A stretch of 64,000 nucleotides of DNA from Tomocerus qinae (lineage: Eukaryota > Arthropoda > Collembola > Entomobryomorpha > Tomoceridae). The stretch covers positions 63,798,001 to 63,862,000 of the forward strand of contig CM034546.1 in NCBI GenBank assembly GCA_020055645.1. The letters are read 5' to 3'. The translations under genes were made by a program, and so were the position numbers. Of the stretch, positions 58,828-64,000 are shown piece by piece (the first letter of the stretch is position 1; every line of letters starts with the position of its first letter). The notes beneath the pieces were generated by a model that worked only from the letters and a program-made list of their open reading frames with translations, was not told the DNA's origin and ran no database searches.

Positions 58828-59460
58828 TATATATAGAGTATTTATTTTATCGATTAATAGGTGGAATACCTTTTATTTATCTACCTATTCCCCTTGTTTT
58901 ATTACATGATCAATACGCTTACTTAAATAGATTACTTAAAGTTTTGGCCTTGGCACGTAACGCAACATAGCAACATTTTACTTACACTAAACTTTACTTA
59001 TAAAAATACTCTTAAACAACTCTATTAAACAAATTTCTTAAGAACTATGTACAGTCAATGTGGTTAAATTGTAATTGTAAATGTGCTTGTTCAGTAACAA
59101 GTTTTAATTTAATTCTATAAATAAAATTTGAGGACTTAAGTCATCTCCTCTCACTGTGATTAAATTTAGATTTAATTTTACTCAAGTTTGAAAATTTTAA
59201 ATGACGTTGAAGTACTTTTTATAAATATCGGTGCTATAGTCAATAGTCAACAATAGAGTACATGAAAACCATAGAAATCAGGACAAATAAATGGTTAAAA
59301 TTGGGAAAATACAAAACTGTTTTTGTTAAGTTGTGAAGAAATCTGAGGCTTTACAAATTTTTATTCCAAGAAGAGAGTAAATTGAAAATTGAGTTGTGGT
59401 GGTTTGTCATCATTCAGAAAACAAATTAGTGGCAAAAGTATAACAAAAACTTATTTGACA
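58828..59460. other. Duplicated 5' flank of the third receptor copy
   Basis: Non-coding and collinear with parts of 49950-51239, but shortened by deletions. Shared words include AACGCAACATAGCAACATT-like sequence near 58958, matching near 50563. Confidence 0.65.
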
Positions 59461-61914
59461 ATGGTTATTTGGAGAGGACGAAATTCAGTGATTTTTCTGC
59501 CTTTTGTCTCTATTCTTTGTACGCCAAGTTTCGTGTCGACTGGAAAATTAGAAAACTTGTTTTCGTTGGAGAAAGATTGTTACATAAACGTAATATATTA
59601 TGGAATGTACTCCACACAAACTACAGAAATATTGGAAGAGCTATTCCAAATAAAAACTCCATATTCTCTGACGAATGTGGATTCCATGAAGAGGATTCTA
59701 GCTCAGGGATATCCAAATATGACAGAACAGGAAAGAGAATCTCAAATGTGTCAAAAACTAAGGAAATCTTTTGCTAGATGCTTCGAGGGAAACTACAAAC
59801 CAAATTCGCCATATTTGAATAGCCGATTCAGATGTATCGTGCATTTTTCTGTGGATTTAAATTCAAGTAAGTTAATTGACCTTACTTTGACAAAATAGAT
59901 ATCTCAATATGGACTTCAGTTCACGTTTAACGAAGTCAATGAGAGGAAAAAACCTTATCTGTCATGGGAATATATCTGCTACTACGACGATATCCAGCAA
60001 TACAGTTTCCAAGATTACACAAGTGTTTATTTTCTCGTTCAAAACGAAATTTTCGGTAGTTGGAAAAATCAAACTAAATTTTTAAATGGTATTAAAATGC
60101 GATTTTCGGGATTAGAAGGACATTATTTTGTGCAATCATTGAGAAAAGAAGACAGCAGAATATTCTTCATTTGCGGGAAATGTCAATTTAGAATGATGAA
60201 AAAGAAGCCTACAACGTCATATAAATTTATAGACAGTTTGGTCTTCTTACCTAACGGTACTTCAGAGGGAAATAGTTCTAATCGTAATTTTTTGAGGAAG
60301 ATCCGTGCAGACTTGTCGTTGAAGAATAATATATTAAAAGAAAACATTTATTCAAATGTTTTTCGGTACCCAGCTCCGAGGCACTTTTATTGCGGGCCTG
60401 CTATAAAGAAAGAATCATTTTCACCAGCTTTCCTAGGAAACAAGATTGATGTGACAGTCATTTTGTCTTCCATTGCCTTCTACACTTTTCCTAATATAAC
60501 AATTGGTACCCATATCGAATGCGAAAAAATAATATCAGTTAGAAGGATAAGGCTCGTGCATTTATTTTACGACTACTCAATGGACCAACAATACTTTAAA
60601 GCTACAGAAAACTATGTTGTAACTCATTCAGATAGTTACAACTACATATCTTGTGTGGTTCTGGAGGATGAGAGTCTGTCGTTCTACGGCTACATCCGTC
60701 CATTTGATCTCTCAGCTTGGATTGGGATTCTGTTGACAATATTACTTGTCACAATATTCTTCCAACTTACATTGTATTTGAAGCACAATGAAATCTACCA
60801 GTTCATCTTCACTTGTTGTGCTTATGAGGTCTGCAACAATTGCGGATTTCCCAAAAAGATGGAGAAATATTTCTGGTTTAAAATAGTTCTGGGTCTATAT
60901 CTACTGATGTTCATCGTTCTCACCTACGGCTATGCAGGCATCGTCATCACGGATTTAACTGAACCCAGAGCTGTAAAACAAATAGACTCTTTTGAAGAAA
61001 TTGCAACTTTAGACAATATTTTAGTTGTCAGTTCACTTATTATTGCAGACCATCCTTATGTACCATGGCTAATTACAACTGGTACACAAAAATGGATGAT
61101 GGCTCATTACAACTGTTATATTTATTTGAAGAAAGTATTAAACATTAGTAAAGCAGAAAACGGATTCAGTACTAAATGCAATAATGTTATTAACATTTCT
61201 ATCTCCTTTCAAGATGTAACACTCGAAACCGTGAAGTTAGCATTAAATTACTCTACTCGACCTGGTGGTGATGCAAATTTTATGCTAACTGGGGATTCAA
61301 AACATTACCGTAACTTTGGTCAAAAACTTACTGCAATTAACAAAAAGGTTCGCTTCCCACCGATTTCCCCGAAATTATCTTTTCAACATTGGATCTCTCA
61401 ATGTAACAAAGAAGTGTTTGTGGATAGACAGAGCCAAATTCATCGGTTTTTGAACGACTCTCATTGGGATGTTGGGATCAAGCCAAAACGAAAATTGTAC
61501 AATGGAGTTCCAGATAATAATACCATCACTTTTGGGATTGTAATCAAGAGCAAATATGTCTTCTTTCAGGAATATATTAAACGAAATCTTTTTATTTTGT
61601 CCGAATCTGGGATCTACGCGAAATGGATGGATGTCGTCAACCATTTTGATTTCACGCAATGTCGAAACTGCCTCGATAAAGAACAACCACGTCCGTTGAC
61701 CTTTTATAATTCAAATATTTTTACCATTTTTGCTATTTATTTGGGTTTAATACTTTTGGACTTATTTGCATTTGTCTGGGAAACAAAATATGTCTTGTTT
61801 CATTTAATTATTGATTTAATTTCCAAGTTAAAGAGAGCACTTTGGAATTTGCAACCAAAATTCACGAATTTCAACAGTTTAAAGATTTTTATTGCTTCCC
61901 GTAAACGTAAGTAA
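59461..61914 (+). pseudogene. Single-exon ionotropic receptor with one in-frame stop
   Basis: An 818-codon frame from ATG 59461 (MVIWRGRNSVIFLPFVSILC, signal peptide) to TAA 61912-61914, close to the intact receptor at 51240 throughout. The channel region VVLEDESLSFYGYIRPFDLS through GYAGIVITDLTEP is nearly identical. The only lesion is TAG at 59896-59898, where the paralog has TAT in LTKYVTHY. The frame is the same on both sides (ISQYGLQFTFNEVN..), and no other stop or frameshift occurs in the remaining ~670 codons. If the stop terminates translation, only ~145 residues are made. Readthrough of such stops is documented for Drosophila Ir75a, so a functional product cannot be excluded. A sequencing error is also possible. 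Confidence 0.82.
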
Positions 61915-61963
61915 ATATGCATATTGAATACAACAATGTTCTATGCCACCTTATGTGTATAAT

Positions 61964-62249
61964 ATCTTCCCTTAAGGAACCAAATAGCCTATCTCCACTT
62001 TTCGTTCTGTGCACGAAATAGCCTAAATCCATTTATCATTTTGTGGACGAAATAGCCTATCTCCATTTTTCGTTTTGTGGACGAAATAGCCTAAATGCCA
62101 TGTAGCCTAAATGCTGCGCCATGTATGTACAGAGTGTCTAGGCTATGGAGATAGGCTATTTCGTCCACAAAACGAAAAATAGAATTAGGCTATTTCGTAC
62201 ACAAAACGAAAAGTGGAGATAGGCTACTTGGTTCCTTAAGGGACGATAT
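61964..62249. mobile_element. Palindromic MITE with long inverted arms
   Basis: The left end (ATATCTTCCCTTAAGGAACC) and right end (reverse complement ATATCGTCCCTTAAGGAACC) continue as long imperfect arms. These are built from repeats of GGACGAAATAGCCTA and its variants, with CACTTTTCGTT words. The arms meet around 62100-62130, so most of the 286 bp can fold back on itself. The paralogous 3' flank at about 53740-53775 lacks it: TGTATATTTATACACTATTT is continuous there. This provides an empty site. Confidence 0.82.
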
Positions 62250-64000
62250 ACTATTTAATGTCCATATTTTATTATGCATAATCCTGGTACTGCCCTTGAA
62301 ATATATGCTTTGGAGAAGTTTTGCTGCCTAGGTAGTATCCTATAATATTACGTACATGTTAGTAGTAGTTAGTACTAATAACAATAAAGGATGTCACTCA
62401 ATGCAGTATTATAACTATCACAAGATGTACTAATAAAATTTTCAAATGTATGGCATTTAAACTTTCTTTTAATAAGTGAGATATCCCAATCCCAAAGAGT
62501 ATTCATTGTGTATTGTGTTCAGTTACAATGGGAAAAATCTATGTCGTCGTCTATTCCCATTTTCTGAAGGAAACTTAACCTTTACTTCATAAAATTGAAA
62601 CTTTTCCGAAATAAGTAGCATTATTGTGCGTTGGTAGCCGAAACATAGTTGGATATGTTGACAAATATACCTAATAATTGGAAATGCGTATCGCCAGAGG
62701 CAGAAGAAGCATCCATGGACAGCTATTAGGGAAAATTGTTTCCTATTATTGCTTCGCATTTATTCCTAATATACGTAAAAGCATTCAAGTCTTAATTCTA
62801 CCTTTTAACGCAAAAATGTAGAAATATTTTATTTTTAATTTATTTATTCTGGACCAGTAAGAGCAGTCCATATAGTAGATCTACAATTTTGTTACCACCA
62901 CATTCCCATAATCCATTAACATCAATCAATAAATCAGAATCAGATAGTTTCCAGTCCAGAGAAGTATATTATTAGTATTTTATGGAGAGCCAAAGTTTCG
63001 TGGATATCAATATGATTTTATAACAAACGCCACCAACTTACTGTGCGATGAAAATATCATTACATATTCTTGACTACAACACGCTATGGCGTCCTGTGAA
63101 AATAATCGAAACTTATGATATGGCTAATGTATACGCAAATTGTCTAGGAAAATTACTACATTTAAGGACGACACAGTATTCTACCATTTTATATTTAGAC
63201 TCCTTTATATATTATACTGTGTTTTCTTAATTAATATTTTTGCTGCATGAAAACATATAAACTCTTTTATTTATAACTATTGTCCACTTCAACTCAAGAA
63301 ACTATTTTTTGTTTTTTAGGACAACCTCATGACAAGAGATGTAGACTTTTGCAAGCATTTTAAGCAATCATATGATTAACAAGTAATGAAAAATTGCTTT
63401 AAACATCGCTCTTTGCTTTGGATTCGTAGGTAAAAAATTGGCTTGACTAAATTTATTGTATTTTAATACTTGAAAGTCATGAAAACTACCTTCTAGGTCG
63501 CTTATGAATAAAAGAGTATTTATTGTATCGATTGATATTTATACGTAGAATAACGAGTAGACACTGTCTAGCTATTCTCCTTGTTTAAATGTTAGTATTA
63601 CATGGTATCAATACGCTTTCAAATGTAAGCTAAATAATGTTTTGCACGCTTTTGCCACAGACATATATTTAAGCCTACAACAAGGTATAAAATAAATGTC
63701 ATAATAAGTAGAACATTATTTGTTGCGAGTTTATATACTTTCAATTGAAAAATAGTTTGTTTTGAAACACACTTGACTGTATCGAAAAAATGACTTTCAA
63801 TTTGGAAGCATTAATTGTTACATAATATTATGGGCAATATGGCCGTTTTCTGATGTAATTCAAATTGCACAATTTTAAAAATAGATTAAAAGATTAAGCA
63901 ATAAAATTACATACATAAATTTGAATAATGCCTAAAAACAACGAAAGCGATTGTTCATATTTTCTGCCAATTTGGAATTGAAAATATTCAAGTCAGACTT
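62250..64000. other. 3' flank of receptor copy and start of a further duplicated block
   Basis: 62250-62520 resembles the 3' flank of the 51240 receptor. From about 63240 the sequence resembles 49690 onward, the 5' flank of that receptor. No complete gene lies in this stretch. Confidence 0.6.
63085..63146 (+). pseudogene. Tiny ionotropic-receptor relic
   Basis: CGTCCTGTGAAAATAATCGA and the following bases encode RPVKIIETYDMAN. This resembles RPVKIIETLEDIANM just after M3 in the receptor at 55460. Only ~20 codons are recognisable. Confidence 0.45.

Noticed and set aside
62523..62759. 78-codon minus-strand frame near 62.6 kb
   Set aside because: It overlaps the duplicated non-coding 3' flank of the receptor and shows no recognisable domain.
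1..64000. tRNA, rRNA or other structured RNA genes
   Set aside because: Scanning by eye for tRNA B-box-like GTTCGAA words gave only hits within coding or decayed coding sequence. None had a matching acceptor stem.

Overview
This window is AT-rich arthropod nuclear DNA. Split genes with GT..AG introns, AATAAA signals, a TATA promoter, nanos, an ecdysteroid-kinase-like gene and clustered ionotropic receptors (IRs) all point to an arthropod. The mix of NB-ARC/NACHT immune-type ATPases, IR clusters and many miniature transposons suggests a springtail (Collembola), but that is inference and no species marker is present.

Layout. 0-3 kb: the 3' end of a leucine-rich protein made of 195-codon repeats. 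3-6.7 kb: three minisatellite arrays. 7.8-13.7 kb: relics, namely a BCS1-type ATPase fragment cut off by a 2.2-kb inverted-repeat element, a TA-flanked MITE and a decayed cis-prenyltransferase (DHDDS) gene. 14.5-20.4 kb (minus): multi-exon IRs, one near-complete and one locus with a tandemly duplicated channel-exon cassette. 22.4-30.7 kb (minus): a five-exon gene whose exons join in frame to give a GB1/RHD3 (atlastin/GBP-like) GTPase, a Gly/Ala-rich segment, an NB-ARC ATPase, TPR-like helices and leucine-rich repeats. A 625-bp TA-flanked MITE sits just after its NB-ARC P-loop. 32.6-34.6 kb: nanos with a TATA promoter and duplicated 5' non-coding exons. 36.3-38.3 kb: EcKinase/CHK-like kinase. 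40.1-42.2 kb: ODAD4/TTC25-like dynein-arm docking protein, apparently short at its C-terminus. 43.9-48.9 kb: a NACHT-LRR protein. 51.2-62 kb: single-exon IRs, one intact, one with a frameshift, one a deletion remnant and one with a single in-frame stop.

Genes as a system. Two stories stand out. The first is nucleotide-binding immune-type architecture: the GTPase/NB-ARC fusion candidate, the NACHT-LRR gene and the 195-codon leucine-rich array. The second is block duplication. A unit containing part of the NACHT gene, its downstream spacer and an IR was copied about 8 kb downstream, leaving a 146-bp NACHT relic next to the later IR copies. A third copy of the spacer starts near 63.24 kb and predicts another IR just past the window.

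Intron-exon joins were worked out by hand from splice consensus and reading phase. No transcript data or database search was available.
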